Positions 42,940-53,050 of a stretch of DNA of 64,000 nucleotides are shown here, piece by piece. The position numbers and the translations under genes were made by a program. The stretch comes from Shimia sp. CNT1-13L.2 (GTDB lineage Bacteria > Pseudomonadota > Alphaproteobacteria > Rhodobacterales > Rhodobacteraceae). The stretch is from positions 124,001 to 188,000 of the forward strand of contig NZ_JANDJO010000001.1 of assembly GCF_024331145.1 (NCBI RefSeq), written 5' to 3'. How positions within the stretch are numbered: position 1 is the stretch's first letter; each line of letters starts with the position of its first letter. The notes beneath the pieces are model-generated. The model did not search any database, was not told where the DNA came from, and saw nothing but the letters and a program-made list of their open reading frames with translations.

Positions 42940-45447
42940 TTAGCCATCCTTGCGGATAACTTCGTTTTTCGGATCGTACGGGCTGTCGCAGGTCACAACC
43001 GCATCCCAGAGCTTGTCCTGGATCTTGACCTGGAGCTTGGTGCCTTCCACGGCCATTTCCGGTTTGACATAGCCCATGCCGATCGATTTCTCGAACGCGA
43101 CCGAGTAACCGCCCGAGGTCAGACGACCAACACGCTCACCTTCCGGGGTGTACAGGGCCTCGCGGCCCCACGGATCCGCATCGGCCGGACCGTCGATGAG
43201 AAGGGTACAGCACTTCACGCGCACGCCGGTCTCTTCCAGCTTGGCCTTGCCGTGGAACTCTTTCGACAGGTCCACGAAACGCGGCAGATCGGCTTCCAGC
43301 GGGGTCGCGTCGCGGCCCAGTTCGTTGCCGAACGCACGATAGGATTTCTCCTGACGCAGCCAGTTCTGTGCCCGCGCACCAACCAGCTTCATGCCGTGTT
43401 TCTCACCAGCTTTCTCAAGCAGATCAAAGAGATAGTTCTGCATTTCGATCGGGTGGTGAAGTTCCCAACCCAGTTCACCGGTATAGGCAACACGGATCGC
43501 GTTCACCGGGCACATGCCCAGTTCGATCTGCTTGGCCGACAGCCACGGGAACCGCTTGTTCGACAGCGCGGTTGCCGGATCGGCATCCACGATGACCTCT
43601 TTCAGAACGTCACGCGACTTCGGACCGGCGATGGCAAACACACCCCACTGGGTGGTGACATCCTGGATCTCGATATAGCCGAACTCTTCCATCTTGTCTT
43701 CGGCAGCCTTGCGCAGGAAGTCCGCGTCATACTCGGACCATGCACCGGCCGATACCAGATAGTAGTTGTTCTCGCCATTGCGCACGATGGTGTATTCCGT
43801 GCGGGTCGTCCCGAAGGCGGTCAGCGCATAGGTCAGGTTGATGCGACCCACCTTCGGCAGCTTGTTACAGGTGAACCAGTCAAGGAACGCGGTCGCGCCG
43901 GGGCCTTTGACAACGTGTTTGGTGAAGGCGGTCGCATCGATCAGGCCAACACCTTCACGGATCGCCTTGGCTTCGTCGACAGCGTGCTGCCACCAGCCGC
44001 CACGACGGAACGAACGGGCGTCCTTGTCAAAGGTCTCAGGCGCATCGAGCGGACCGAAATAGTTCGGACGCTCCCAGCCGTTGACCCAGCCGAATTGCGC
44101 GCCGCGAGCTTTCTGACGGTCGTAAGCCGGTGCGGTCCGCAGCGGACGGCAGGCTTCACGCTCTTCATCCGGGTGGTGCAGGATATAGACGTGCTCATAG
44201 CACTCTTCGTTCTTGCGTGCCGCGAACTCGGTGGTCATCCAGTTGCTGCTGTAACGCTTGGGGTCGAGCGACGCCATGTCGATCTCGGCTTCGCCGTCGA
44301 CCATCATTTGGGCGAGGTAGTAGCCGGTGCCGCCTGCGGCGGTGATCCCGAACGAGAAACCTTCAGCCAGCCACATGTTGCGCAGACCCGGCGCCGGACC
44401 AACCAGCGGGTTGCCGTCGGGGGTATAGCAGATCGGGCCGTTGAAATCGTCTTTCAGACCGCTCTCCGCACAGGAGGGCACACGCTCGGCCATCGCCATG
44501 TATTGCTCGGCAATCCGGTCGAGATCCAGCGGGAACAGGTCGGCACGGAAGCTGTCCGGAACGCCGTGTTCGAACTGCGCAGGCGCGCCGTGCTCGTAGA
44601 TGCCGAGGATCCAGCCACCGCGCTCTTCACGGGCATAGGACTCATTGTCGGCGTCACGCACAACCGGGTGCTCGGGGTTGCCCGCTTCACGCCATTTGAC
44701 CAGCTCGGGGTCTTTGTCCATGACGATAAAGGTGTGCTCGACCGGGATCGCCGGCATCTTGATGCCCAGCATCTTGGCGGTGCGCTGCGCGTGGTTGCCC
44801 GACGCGGTCACAACGTGCTCGGCAGTGATGACAACCTGCTCATCAGAGGCAACCAGGTTGCCGCCTTTTTCGACCATCTTGGTGCAGGTCACTTCCCAGT
44901 GGGTGCCGGTCCAGTGGAAGGCGTCGGCCTGCATCTTACGGACGATTTCAACACCACGCTGACGGGCGCCCTTGGCCATCGCCTGGGTCACGTCGGCCGG
45001 GTTAATATAGCCGTCCTCGGTGTGATAGATCGCGCCTTTCAGGTCGCCGGTCTCGATCAGCGGCCAGCGTTCCTTGATCTGCTCGGGGGTCAGCCACTCA
45101 TAGGCCACGTCGCAGGTCTCTGCGGTCGACGCGTACAGCATGTACTCGTCCATACGCTCCTGGGTCTGCGCCATGCGCAGGTTGCCCACAACGGCAAAAC
45201 CAGCGTTCAGGCCGGTTTCCTCTTCCAGGGTCTTGTAGAAATCGACCGAGTACTTGTGGATGTGGGTCGTCGCATAGGACATGTTGAACAGCGGCAAGAG
45301 GCCCGCCGCGTGCCAGGTCGAGCCGGAGGTCAGCTCGTCACGCTCAATAAGCATGACGTCTTCCCAGCCCGCCTTGGCGAGGTGATAGGCAATCGAGGTG
45401 CCGACAGCACCACCGCCGACAACAAGTGCTTTGACTTGGGTTTTCAT
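42940..45447 (-). CDS. FAD/folate-type dehydrogenase (dimethylglycine or sarcosine dehydrogenase-like)
   Basis: An 835-residue two-part enzyme. The N-terminal DAO domain has VVGGGAVGTSIAYHLAKAG and GSTWHAAGLLP, in which His46 matches the histidine that carries covalent FAD in dimethylglycine dehydrogenase. The C-terminal half (from about residue 430) is GcvT-like, where tetrahydrofolate accepts the one-carbon unit. Such enzymes demethylate dimethylglycine or sarcosine from glycine-betaine breakdown, common in roseobacters. ATG 45447 is used instead of the longer frame. Which N-methyl substrate is preferred cannot be read. Confidence 0.85.
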   Translation of the reverse strand: MKTQVKALVVGGGAVGTSIAYHLAKAGWEDVMLIERDELTSGSTWHAAGLLPLFNMSYATTHIHKYSVDFYKTLEEETGLNAGFAVVGNLRMAQTQERMDEYMLYASTAETCDVAYEWLTPEQIKERWPLIETGDLKGAIYHTEDGYINPADVTQAMAKGARQRGVEIVRKMQADAFHWTGTHWEVTCTKMVEKGGNLVASDEQVVITAEHVVTASGNHAQRTAKMLGIKMPAIPVEHTFIVMDKDPELVKWREAGNPEHPVVRDADNESYAREERGGWILGIYEHGAPAQFEHGVPDSFRADLFPLDLDRIAEQYMAMAERVPSCAESGLKDDFNGPICYTPDGNPLVGPAPGLRNMWLAEGFSFGITAAGGTGYYLAQMMVDGEAEIDMASLDPKRYSSNWMTTEFAARKNEECYEHVYILHHPDEEREACRPLRTAPAYDRQKARGAQFGWVNGWERPNYFGPLDAPETFDKDARSFRRGGWWQHAVDEAKAIREGVGLIDATAFTKHVVKGPGATAFLDWFTCNKLPKVGRINLTYALTAFGTTRTEYTIVRNGENNYYLVSAGAWSEYDADFLRKAAEDKMEEFGYIEIQDVTTQWGVFAIAGPKSRDVLKEVIVDADPATALSNKRFPWLSAKQIELGMCPVNAIRVAYTGELGWELHHPIEMQNYLFDLLEKAGEKHGMKLVGARAQNWLRQEKSYRAFGNELGRDATPLEADLPRFVDLSKEFHGKAKLEETGVRVKCCTLLIDGPADADPWGREALYTPEGERVGRLTSGGYSVAFEKSIGMGYVKPEMAVEGTKLQVKIQDKLWDAVVTCDSPYDPKNEVIRKDG

Positions 45448-45592
45448 GTCAGAACGACTCCGTGAATATCTTCTTGCCGTAAACTGGCAAAACAATACCA
45501 CTCGCGGCGGGTCCAGCCGACCCAAAAACGTTCAAAACCGACCCTTCGCGCACCTCACGTCGCATTCTGACACGCGGGAATCGCGCGGCGCG

Positions 45593-45736
45593 TCATTCGT
45601 CCAGTGTTTCAACGGCAATCGCACTGACCGCAGAGATCTGAACATAAGCAGTTTGCCCGCCATTCATCGTCGCGTTCAATGCCGCCTGGCCTGCCAGCAA
45701 AACGGCGATCAGCAGGATCAGAAGGATCTTCTGCAT
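45593..45736 (-). CDS. Small hydrophobic peptide, function unknown
   Basis: A 47-residue ORF (MQKILLILLIAVLLAGQAAL...) with a signal-anchor-like N-terminus and a short tail ending ETLDE. GGAGGA sits seven bases before the ATG, a strong ribosome-binding site, which supports translation. A longer in-frame start exists but lacks such a site. It lies upstream of panC in the opposite direction. Confidence 0.55.
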   Translation of the reverse strand: MQKILLILLIAVLLAGQAALNATMNGGQTAYVQISAVSAIAVETLDE

Positions 45737-45922
45737 GGCATCCTCCATCATCTCTGCCCCCACACCCCAAGGGTAACACCGGAATGTACCGTTGGTTTGC
45801 AGGAAATGCGTCAAATGCTGGACAACGCACCGTAACAATACTGGAAAGGTGGCATAGTCCTTGCCGCAGCGCAGCACGACCTGCTAAGAAAACACACAAA
45901 CTGACTGGGAATTGCGCAACAA

Positions 45923-46768
45923 ATGAAAATCTGCCGCACTATCGCAGACTGCCGCACCACCGTGGCATCCTTCCGCGCCGCAGGGGAAACTGTCGGCCTC
46001 GTGCCCACCATGGGCTTTCTGCACGAGGGCCACATGTCACTCGTGGCCGCCGCCAAAGAGGCCGCTGACCGCACCGTCGTCACGATCTTCGTGAACCCGA
46101 CCCAGTTCGGCGAAGCCGCCGATCTCGACAGCTATCCGCGTGACGAGGAACGCGACCTCGCCATGCTCGAAGCCGCCGGCGTCGATCTGGTTCTGATCCC
46201 ACCCGTGCAAGAGGTTTACCCCGACGGCGATGAAACCATCGTCGAAACCACCCGCATGGCCAACATGCTGCATGGTCTCGTCCGTCCGGGCCACTTTCGC
46301 GGCGTAACAACGGTGGTCGCGCGGCTGTTCAATTTCGTCCAGCCCGACATCGCCTGTTTCGGCGAAAAGGACTACCAGCAACTCCAGGTCATCAAACGCA
46401 TGACCCGTGACCTCGCCTTTCCCATCGACATTCGTGGCGTGCCAACCGTACGAGAGGCCGATGGCCTTGCCATGTCCTCGCGCAACGTCAGGCTCACGGC
46501 CCAAGACCGTCAGGCCGCACTGGTCCTGTCACAATCGCTGAAAGCCGCCGAAGAGGCCGCCGCCGCAGGCACCACCATCGAGGCCCTGCGCGAAGTCATC
46601 GCCAACACCATCCATGCCGAACCCCGCGCCACCCTGCGGGGGCTCGACATCGTGGGTGCCGAAGATCTCTCCGATCTCACCGGCCCCCTTGCCAGCCCCG
46701 CCGCCATCATGATCTCGGTCGAGTTCGGCGGCATTCTCCTGATTGATCAGAGGGTCGTCACACCATGA
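45923..46768 (+). CDS. panC: Pantothenate synthetase
   Basis: PanC joins pantoate and beta-alanine with ATP to make pantothenate (vitamin B5, CoA precursor). The 281-residue protein shows the nucleotide-binding MGFLHEGH (HIGH-type), [22 protein letters not shown] and the KMSKS-like AMSSRNVRL. Length is standard. It overlaps panB by four bases. No panD is present in the window. Confidence 0.95.
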   Translation: MKICRTIADCRTTVASFRAAGETVGLVPTMGFLHEGHMSLVAAAKEAADRTVVTIFVNPTQFGEAADLDSYPRDEERDLAMLEAAGVDLVLIPPVQEVYPDGDETIVETTRMANMLHGLVRPGHFRGVTTVVARLFNFVQPDIACFGEKDYQQLQVIKRMTRDLAFPIDIRGVPTVREADGLAMSSRNVRLTAQDRQAALVLSQSLKAAEEAAAAGTTIEALREVIANTIHAEPRATLRGLDIVGAEDLSDLTGPLASPAAIMISVEFGGILLIDQRVVTP

Positions 46769-47574
46769 GCAAGCAAGTCAAAATCCGCCGCAACACCGTG
46801 CCACAGATCGCCGCGCGCAAAGGGGGCGAACCCATCGTTTCGCTCACCTCCTACCACGCGCATACGGCGGCCATCGTCGACAAATACGCGGATTTCATCC
46901 TCGTCGGTGACAGCCTCGGCATGGTCATGCACGGCATGGAAAGCACCGTCGGCGTGCCGCTTGATCTGATGATCATGCACGGCAAGGCCGTGGTCCGCGG
47001 CACCGAAAAGGCGCTGATCGTGGTCGACATGCCCTTTGGCACCTACGAGGAAAGCCCCGCCGTGGCCTTCCGCAACGCCGCCAAGATCATGAAGGAAACC
47101 GGCTGTGGCGCGGTCAAACTCGAGGGCGGCAAGCGCATGGCCGAGACCATCACCTTCCTCGTCGAACGCGGCATCCCGGTCATGGCCCATATCGGCCTGA
47201 CCCCACAGTCCAGCCACGTCATGGGCGGCTTCAAAACACAAGGCCGCGAAGAAGACAGCTGGGCCGCGCACCTCGAAGACGCCAAGGCGGTTTCCGAAGC
47301 TGGTGCCTTCTCGGTCGTGCTTGAAGGCATGGTCGAACCACTGGCCGCAAAGATCACCAAGGAAATCGACATCCCGACCATCGGCATCGGTGCCTCGGCA
47401 GATTGCGACGGCCAGATCCTCGTCCTTGAAGACATGCTGGGCCTGAACGAATGGACCCCGAAATTCGTCAAGGTCTACGGCGATCTCGGCCCCGCCATCG
47501 AACGCGCCGTCGAGAAATACGCCGATGAGGTCAAGGACCGCAGCTTCCCCGGCGAAGATCAGGTCTATCGCTGA
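46765..47574 (+). CDS. panB: 3-methyl-2-oxobutanoate hydroxymethyltransferase
   Basis: PanB adds a hydroxymethyl group from 5,10-methylene-tetrahydrofolate to ketoisovalerate, making ketopantoate. The 269-residue protein has [34 protein letters not shown] and [20 protein letters not shown], all typical. Translationally coupled to panC. Its stop codon abuts the stop of the convergent GIY-YIG gene with no gap. Confidence 0.96.
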   Translation: MSKQVKIRRNTVPQIAARKGGEPIVSLTSYHAHTAAIVDKYADFILVGDSLGMVMHGMESTVGVPLDLMIMHGKAVVRGTEKALIVVDMPFGTYEESPAVAFRNAAKIMKETGCGAVKLEGGKRMAETITFLVERGIPVMAHIGLTPQSSHVMGGFKTQGREEDSWAAHLEDAKAVSEAGAFSVVLEGMVEPLAAKITKEIDIPTIGIGASADCDGQILVLEDMLGLNEWTPKFVKVYGDLGPAIERAVEKYADEVKDRSFPGEDQVYR

Positions 47575-48243
47575 TCAACGGCGAAGGTTCCACAACGGAC
47601 TGTACACGGCGATCAGCCCCTTCTCCAAGCCAGCGGCAACATTGACTGGCAGACCATTCCACTCTGTTGCCTCTGGCGTCGCAAAGAGAACGCGCATGGC
47701 TTTCCCTTCCTCAAGCTGTTTCTTGAGGAGCGAATGAATCCGACGGCTGGTTCTTTGGCCAACCGGCCCACGCCGATAGTCCGCCATCCGTTGATGAAGC
47801 GTTCTGTCCGTGACGCCGATGTAAACGACCTCGTCCTCTTGCACAAAGACATACACACCGGGCTTGTCCGGTGCACTCCTGTCCAGAAACAAGTTACCTT
47901 CATTGTCTAGGCCCCAGTCGGCACCATAAGAAAACCCACATTTCAAAAACCCCGCCCAGTGTCGATCGGGTGCGACCTGTTCTTTGATTGGTCCCGATGT
48001 GTGGACCGCCTCGTTCTCCGGTATTTCCCTGTATCCTGAGGGCGCATCGCCCAGAGCACTTAGCGGGACAGCTCGTTGCCAATGTCCGAACTGAGTACTC
48101 GCTGTTGCAGGATTGATCCCTTCGCCGGTCGCGCGTTCAACAACTTCCCGCCGCAAGGCCCGTCTCCCTTTGATCTTGGAAACTTCATCCGCAATGTCCC
48201 AAATACGCCCGGTCTTGGTGCCGGCCCCAGGGCGACGCTTCAT
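47575..48243 (-). CDS. GIY-YIG nuclease-domain protein with N-terminal helical domain
   Basis: A 222-residue protein. Residues about 135-222 form a GIY-YIG-type domain: PGVYVFVQEDEVVYIGVT (the paired motif as GVY...YIG), an Arg in TLHQRMADYRR and a Glu near AAGLEKGLI as candidate catalytic residues. Residues about 15-60 (IWDIADEVSKIKGRRALRREV ... PATASTQFGHWQR) look like the short winged-helix-like domain (DUF7225 type) found with restriction and mobile-element proteins. AAGGAGG before ATG 48243 fixes the start. Its 3' end abuts panB directly. Function unknown, possibly DNA-directed. Confidence 0.75.
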   Translation of the reverse strand: MKRRPGAGTKTGRIWDIADEVSKIKGRRALRREVVERATGEGINPATASTQFGHWQRAVPLSALGDAPSGYREIPENEAVHTSGPIKEQVAPDRHWAGFLKCGFSYGADWGLDNEGNLFLDRSAPDKPGVYVFVQEDEVVYIGVTDRTLHQRMADYRRGPVGQRTSRRIHSLLKKQLEEGKAMRVLFATPEATEWNGLPVNVAAGLEKGLIAVYSPLWNLRR

Positions 48244-48314
48244 AGCGACCTCCTTCAATTTCTTTAACGTCCAATGGTTTGATCCTGCCAGAAATCGGCT
48301 TGGCTGTCAGGCCG

Positions 48315-49718
48315 TCACCGCCGCGAGAAGAACAGGGCAACCTGCCGGGCCTGACGCTGGAACAGGCCCGGACCTTTGGCGGCCTCCTGCCCGGTTTCCA
48401 CGTCGGAAATCACCCGCCGCACCAGAACCACTGCAACCACGCCAAACACCACGCCGCCAACGGCCTGCCCGATCAACACGCCCGGTGCGCCGAACAGCAT
48501 GGCGCCGAGCCAGACAAAGGGGATCGTGCCAATCGTGTGCCGCCCCCAGTTCAGCCAGGTCGAATAGAACGGACGCCCAAGGTTGTTGAAACAGGCGTTC
48601 GATACGAACAGCGCCCCGTTGAAGAAGAACGCCAGCGCCAGCGGACCGCAGAACAGGAAGATCAGGCTCATCGCCAGCCCTTCCGCCTCGAACAGCGCCG
48701 CAATCGGCCCCCGCATCACAAACAGGATCGACGCCGCCGCTACCACGACCAGCGCCGTGAACAGAAGCGACGCCCGAAGCGTGCCCCGCACCCGATGAAA
48801 CTGACCTGCCCCATAGTTCTGTCCGATGATCGGCCCCACCGCGCCGGACAGGGCAAAGATCGTACCAAAGGCCAGCGGCGTCATACGCGCCACGATGGCC
48901 ATCCCCGCAACCGCTTCCTCGCCGAACTCGGCCATCGACCGCGTCACCCAGGCCTGCCCTACCGGCGTTGCCAGTTGCGTCAGGATCGCGGGGAAAGAGA
49001 TCGCCACGATCGGCGGCAGGTCGCGCAGGAAATCCGGCACCCTGGGCCACGCCAGACCACCGTGATGGCGAAAGATCGGCCCCAAAGCAAAAACCGCAAT
49101 CGTGATCCGCGAGGCTGCACTGGCCAACGCGGCACCGGTCAGTTCCATGTTCAGCCCGAAGATCAGGATCGGATCAAGGCCGGCATTGACCAGCCCGCCA
49201 ATCACCGTCGCCCACATGGCCCGCCGCGCATCACCATGCGCCCGCAGGATCGCGCCGCCCGCCATCCCAAGCAACAGGAACGGGAGCGTTGGCACGATGA
49301 TCGTGAGATAGTGAACGGCCAGATCATGGGTATTGCCCGTGGCTCCGATCAGGGACACCAGCGGATCGAGCATGTAAAGAACGCCAGCCGCGAAGATCGA
49401 CGAAAAGATCACCCCCGCCAGCAAGGCGCTCGAGGCCTGCTGCCGGGCTCTGTCCCGACTGCCTTCCCCCAAGGCTCGTGCCACGAGCGCACCCGCCGCA
49501 ATGGCAACGCCGATATTGAACGACGTGGTGAAAAACAGGATCGCCCCGGCATAGCCCACCGCCGCCGCCAACTCATCCTTGCCCAGCATGGAGATGAAGA
49601 TCATGTCCACAAAGTCGACGGCAAACACCGCCATCAACCCCACCGATGATGTCAGGGACATCACCGTGACATGGCGCAACAGGCTACCGCTCAGAAACTT
49701 GGCCTGTGGATTGCTCAC
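48315..49718 (-). CDS. MATE family efflux transporter
   Basis: A 467-residue inner-membrane protein with about twelve hydrophobic segments in two repeats. MATE proteins export cationic drugs or metabolites using a proton or sodium gradient. Segments such as AVDFVDMIFISMLGKDELAAAVGYA and IIGQNYGAGQFHRVRG are typical of the first helix and the repeat start. GTG 49718 follows GAGGTGA. It ends just before the gap to the GIY-YIG gene. Cargo unknown. Confidence 0.88.
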   Translation of the reverse strand: MSNPQAKFLSGSLLRHVTVMSLTSSVGLMAVFAVDFVDMIFISMLGKDELAAAVGYAGAILFFTTSFNIGVAIAAGALVARALGEGSRDRARQQASSALLAGVIFSSIFAAGVLYMLDPLVSLIGATGNTHDLAVHYLTIIVPTLPFLLLGMAGGAILRAHGDARRAMWATVIGGLVNAGLDPILIFGLNMELTGAALASAASRITIAVFALGPIFRHHGGLAWPRVPDFLRDLPPIVAISFPAILTQLATPVGQAWVTRSMAEFGEEAVAGMAIVARMTPLAFGTIFALSGAVGPIIGQNYGAGQFHRVRGTLRASLLFTALVVVAAASILFVMRGPIAALFEAEGLAMSLIFLFCGPLALAFFFNGALFVSNACFNNLGRPFYSTWLNWGRHTIGTIPFVWLGAMLFGAPGVLIGQAVGGVVFGVVAVVLVRRVISDVETGQEAAKGPGLFQRQARQVALFFSRR

Positions 49719-49736
49719 TCAGTCACCTCGCATGTC

Positions 49737-51143
49737 TCATGCACCCGGCACGATCTTGCCCGGGTTCATGATGTTGTCGGGATCAAGCGCCGCCTTGATC
49801 GACGCCATCATGTCAACCGCCCCGCCCAGTTCCTTGACGAGGTAAGGCTTCTTGCCCTGCCCGATCCCATGTTCCCCGGTACAGGTGCCGCCCATCGAAA
49901 TCGCGAGGTCATTCAACCAGCCGACAAATTCGTCCGCCTTGGCCACTTCCTCGGCGTTGTCCATGTCGATCAGGGGCAGCGTATGGAAATTGCCGTCTCC
50001 CACATGGCCCACAATCGGTGCAATAAAGCCCAGCGCATCGAGCTTTTCCTGCGCCGCCGTCACACATTCCGCCAAACGGGAAATCGGCACGCAAACGTCC
50101 GTCGAAATGCCTTTCGCCCCGGGACGTAAGGCAACAGAGGCCCAATAGGCATCATGGCGCGCCTGCCACAGCTTGTTGCGTTCTTCCGCGCTCGACGTCC
50201 ATTCAAATCCCTGGCCACCAAACTCCTCGGCAATCCCGCCAAAAAGCTCGGCCTGCTCCTCGACGCTGTTTTCCGAGCCATGGAACTCCAACAGCAACAA
50301 CGGGGATTCCGGCAGGTCCAGCTTGGAATAGGTGTTCACGGCCCGCACGGTCAGCGCGTCCAGAAGTTCGATCCGCGCCACGGGAATACCGTATTGGATC
50401 GTCATCATAACCGCCTGACAGGCCGCATCGATGCTGTCAAAGGTCACGCGCGCCGACGACATCGCCTCGGGAATGCCCTGAAGCTTGAGGGTGATCTCGG
50501 TAATCAGGCCCAGCGTGCCCTCCGAGCCCACCATCAGCCGCGTCAGATCATAACCCGCGCTCGATTTCTTGGCCCGGCTCGCGGTGCGGATGATCTCGCC
50601 CTTGGGCGTCACCACCTCAAGCGCGAGAACGTTGTCTTTCATCGTGCCATAACGCACCGCGTTGGTGCCGCTGGCACGGGTGGCCGCCATCCCCCCAAGC
50701 GAGGCATTCGCCCCCGGATCAATCGGAAAGAACAACCCCTGGTCGCGCAGGTACACGTTCAGCTGCTCGCGCGTCACACCGGGCTGCACCACGCAATCAA
50801 GGTCTTCGGCGTGCACCGCAACGATCTCGTTCATCTCGGTCATGTCGACACAGACGCCCCCCGCAGGCGCATTCACATGCCCCTCAAGCGAGGTGCCCGT
50901 CCCGAAGCCGATCACCGGCACCTTGTGCGCGGCACAGACCTGCACGATCTCTGCCACCTCCTGCGAGGACCGGGGATAGACCACCGCATCGGGCGCCTGG
51001 TTGCGAATCCAGGTGGTCGTATGGCCGTGCTGTTCGCGGATCGCCTCACCTGTCTGGAACTTCTCGCCAAACTTCTGTTTCAAAACGCCCAGCGCCGCCG
51101 CGATCCCAACCTCGTTGCGCGGCAAATCCACAGCATCAACCAT
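49737..51143 (-). CDS. FAD-binding D-2-hydroxyacid dehydrogenase (D-lactate/glycolate oxidase type)
   Basis: A 468-residue flavoprotein of the GlcD/Dld type (FAD-binding PCMH domain plus FAD-oxidase C domain). FAD contacts: VIGFGTGTSLEGHVNAPAGGV, PIDPGANASLGGMAATRASG and VGSEGTLGLITEITLKL. The C-terminal VGHVGDGNFH and TGEHGIGQGK complete the active site. D-lactate, D-2-hydroxyglutarate or glycolate are possible substrates. ATG 51143 with GAGGAGAG upstream; GTG 51146 is an alternative. It sits 18 bases upstream of the MATE gene. Confidence 0.87.
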   Translation of the reverse strand: MVDAVDLPRNEVGIAAALGVLKQKFGEKFQTGEAIREQHGHTTTWIRNQAPDAVVYPRSSQEVAEIVQVCAAHKVPVIGFGTGTSLEGHVNAPAGGVCVDMTEMNEIVAVHAEDLDCVVQPGVTREQLNVYLRDQGLFFPIDPGANASLGGMAATRASGTNAVRYGTMKDNVLALEVVTPKGEIIRTASRAKKSSAGYDLTRLMVGSEGTLGLITEITLKLQGIPEAMSSARVTFDSIDAACQAVMMTIQYGIPVARIELLDALTVRAVNTYSKLDLPESPLLLLEFHGSENSVEEQAELFGGIAEEFGGQGFEWTSSAEERNKLWQARHDAYWASVALRPGAKGISTDVCVPISRLAECVTAAQEKLDALGFIAPIVGHVGDGNFHTLPLIDMDNAEEVAKADEFVGWLNDLAISMGGTCTGEHGIGQGKKPYLVKELGGAVDMMASIKAALDPDNIMNPGKIVPGA

Positions 51144-51199
51144 CACTCTCTCCTCATGTCTTGCGAATGTCTAAGGGCATGTCCGGGCGGACCAACAGG

Positions 51200-52972
51200 C
51201 TATTGGCCAACCGCCAGCCCCTCGCGGCGTGGATCGGCACCGCCCTGCAACCGGTCTCCGATCGAAATCGCGTGCAGCCCCGAATTAAGATCGCGCACCT
51301 TGGTTTCAAACCCCATGGCCTGCAAGTCCGCCTGCATCCGGGGTTCTTCCATCTCGAAGGTTCCGAAACGGTTGGCCAGATGCGGCATGGCAACGGCCTG
51401 CTGCACGTCCATTTCCCAATCGATATGGGCGATGATGGTCTTGGCCACATAGGGAATGATACGGCTGCCCCCGGGCGAGCCGACAACCAGAACCGGCTTG
51501 CCCTTCCACAACACAATCGTCGGCGCCATGGACGACCTTGGCCGCTTGCCGGGTTCCACGCGATTGGCAACCGGTACGCCATCGCGATGCGACCGGAAGG
51601 AAAAATCCGTCAATTCATTGTTCAGCAGATAGCCGTTCGCCATCACGCGGCTGCCAAAGCCGTTCTCGATGGTCGTCGTCATCGACAGGGCGTTTCCATA
51701 GGCATCCACGATCGAGATATGCGACGTCGAAGGCGCCGCGCGCTCTTCGTCCGGTGCCCAGTTCAACGCATGATCGAACTCCGGCGTGCCGGGCGCAACA
51801 ACATCAAGCGCGGTATCCCTGCGCAAAAGCTCTGCGCGACCGGTCAGATACTCCTGCGTCAGCATCCCCTTGGTCGGAACCGGCACGAAATCATCATCCG
51901 CCACGTATTTCCCACGGTCCGCAAAGGCCAACCGCATGGCATCCCCGATCAGCCGCCAGGTCACCGGATCATCCGGCCCCAGCCCCGTCATGTCGAAGGG
52001 TTCGAGAATGCCAAGAATTTGGCCCACCGCGATACCACCGGACGACGGCGGCCCCATGCCGCAGACGTCAAAGCCCCGATAGCTGGCACAGGCGGCCGGA
52101 CGTTCTTTGACCTCGTAAAGCGCGAGATCAACGTCGCTGAGAAGCCCCGGCTTGGGCGCGGACCGCACCGCCGTCAGGATCTCGGCGGCAATGTCACCGG
52201 TATAGAACGGCTCGGCGCCCTTCTCGGCCAAAGCCCGCACACTGGCCGCATAGGCCGGATTGCGCAGGATCTGCCCCTCGGCAAGCGGCGTCCCGTCAGG
52301 CAGGAAATAGGCGGCGGTCTCAGGATGCACCGCCAAACGCCCCGCATCACGCGCGACAGAGGCCGCCATGCGCGGCGACACTGCAAAGCCGTCTTCGGCA
52401 TGGGAAATCGCCTCGTCAAACAAAGAGGCCCAGTTGGCCCGCCCCCATTTGCGATGCGCCACTTCCATCAGGCGCGGTGTGCCCGGTGTCCCCACCGACA
52501 ATCCGCCAACCACGGCCTCGAAAAACTTCTGCGGTTTGCCGTCAGCATCCAGCAACATGCGCGGCGTCGCGGCAAGAGGCGCGGTTTCCCGCCCGTCCAG
52601 CGTGGTGATCTCACCACTCGCGGCATCATACCAGACAAGGAAGGCACCGCCCCCAAGGCCCGAACTCTGCGGCTCCACCAATCCCAGAACCGCCTGAACG
52701 GCAACCATCGCATCCGCGGCCGTGCCCCCTTCGCGCAACACACGTGCTCCGGCCTCGACAGCCAGCGGATGGGCCGCCGCAACCATCCAGTTCTCGGCCT
52801 CCACGGGCTTACCGGCCTGTTTGGCCTGCAAAGACGCCTGTAACTCCGGTGACACCTCGCGCACCAGCGCGGTCGCGACTTCCGGTACCACGGCATCCGC
52901 CGCCTCCTGTGCGACAGCCCCTGACGCTGCAAGCGCCGCAAAGACTGAAATTGCCTTCAGAAATCCGGTCAT
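51200..52972 (-). CDS. ggt: Gamma-glutamyltransferase
   Basis: Periplasmic enzyme that transfers or hydrolyses the gamma-glutamyl group of glutathione and related compounds. The 590-residue precursor has a signal peptide (MTGFLKAISVFAALAASGAVAQ) and self-cleaves before the nucleophile Thr416 in STSHISIVDAYGNA. GSPGGSRIIPYVAKTII is in the small subunit. GAGGGGAGG precedes ATG 52972. It is followed on the same strand by the oxidase gene after 56 bases. Confidence 0.93.
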   Translation of the reverse strand: MTGFLKAISVFAALAASGAVAQEAADAVVPEVATALVREVSPELQASLQAKQAGKPVEAENWMVAAAHPLAVEAGARVLREGGTAADAMVAVQAVLGLVEPQSSGLGGGAFLVWYDAASGEITTLDGRETAPLAATPRMLLDADGKPQKFFEAVVGGLSVGTPGTPRLMEVAHRKWGRANWASLFDEAISHAEDGFAVSPRMAASVARDAGRLAVHPETAAYFLPDGTPLAEGQILRNPAYAASVRALAEKGAEPFYTGDIAAEILTAVRSAPKPGLLSDVDLALYEVKERPAACASYRGFDVCGMGPPSSGGIAVGQILGILEPFDMTGLGPDDPVTWRLIGDAMRLAFADRGKYVADDDFVPVPTKGMLTQEYLTGRAELLRRDTALDVVAPGTPEFDHALNWAPDEERAAPSTSHISIVDAYGNALSMTTTIENGFGSRVMANGYLLNNELTDFSFRSHRDGVPVANRVEPGKRPRSSMAPTIVLWKGKPVLVVGSPGGSRIIPYVAKTIIAHIDWEMDVQQAVAMPHLANRFGTFEMEEPRMQADLQAMGFETKVRDLNSGLHAISIGDRLQGGADPRREGLAVGQ

Positions 52973-53006
52973 GGCCTCCCCTCCATTCACGACCCCAAAA
53001 AGAAAA

Positions 53007-53033
53007 CCGGCCGCACGCATCGCGCACGACCGG
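53007..53033 (-). terminator. Intrinsic terminator after the hydroxyacid dehydrogenase
   Basis: CCGGCCGCAC / GCACGACCGG pair over ten positions with G-T wobbles. Read on the minus strand it ends in TTTTCTTTTT, so it should terminate the gene at 53051-54037. Confidence 0.75.
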
Positions 53034-53050
53034 AAAAACTTATGCCTGCA

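Noticed and set aside
43252-45465. 737-codon plus-strand frame opposite the dimethylglycine dehydrogenase-like gene
   Set aside because: Shadow frame; the minus strand holds motifs with intact FAD and GcvT signatures.
51161-52843. 560-codon plus-strand frame opposite ggt
   Set aside because: Shadow frame in GC-rich DNA; Arg/His-rich with no domain.
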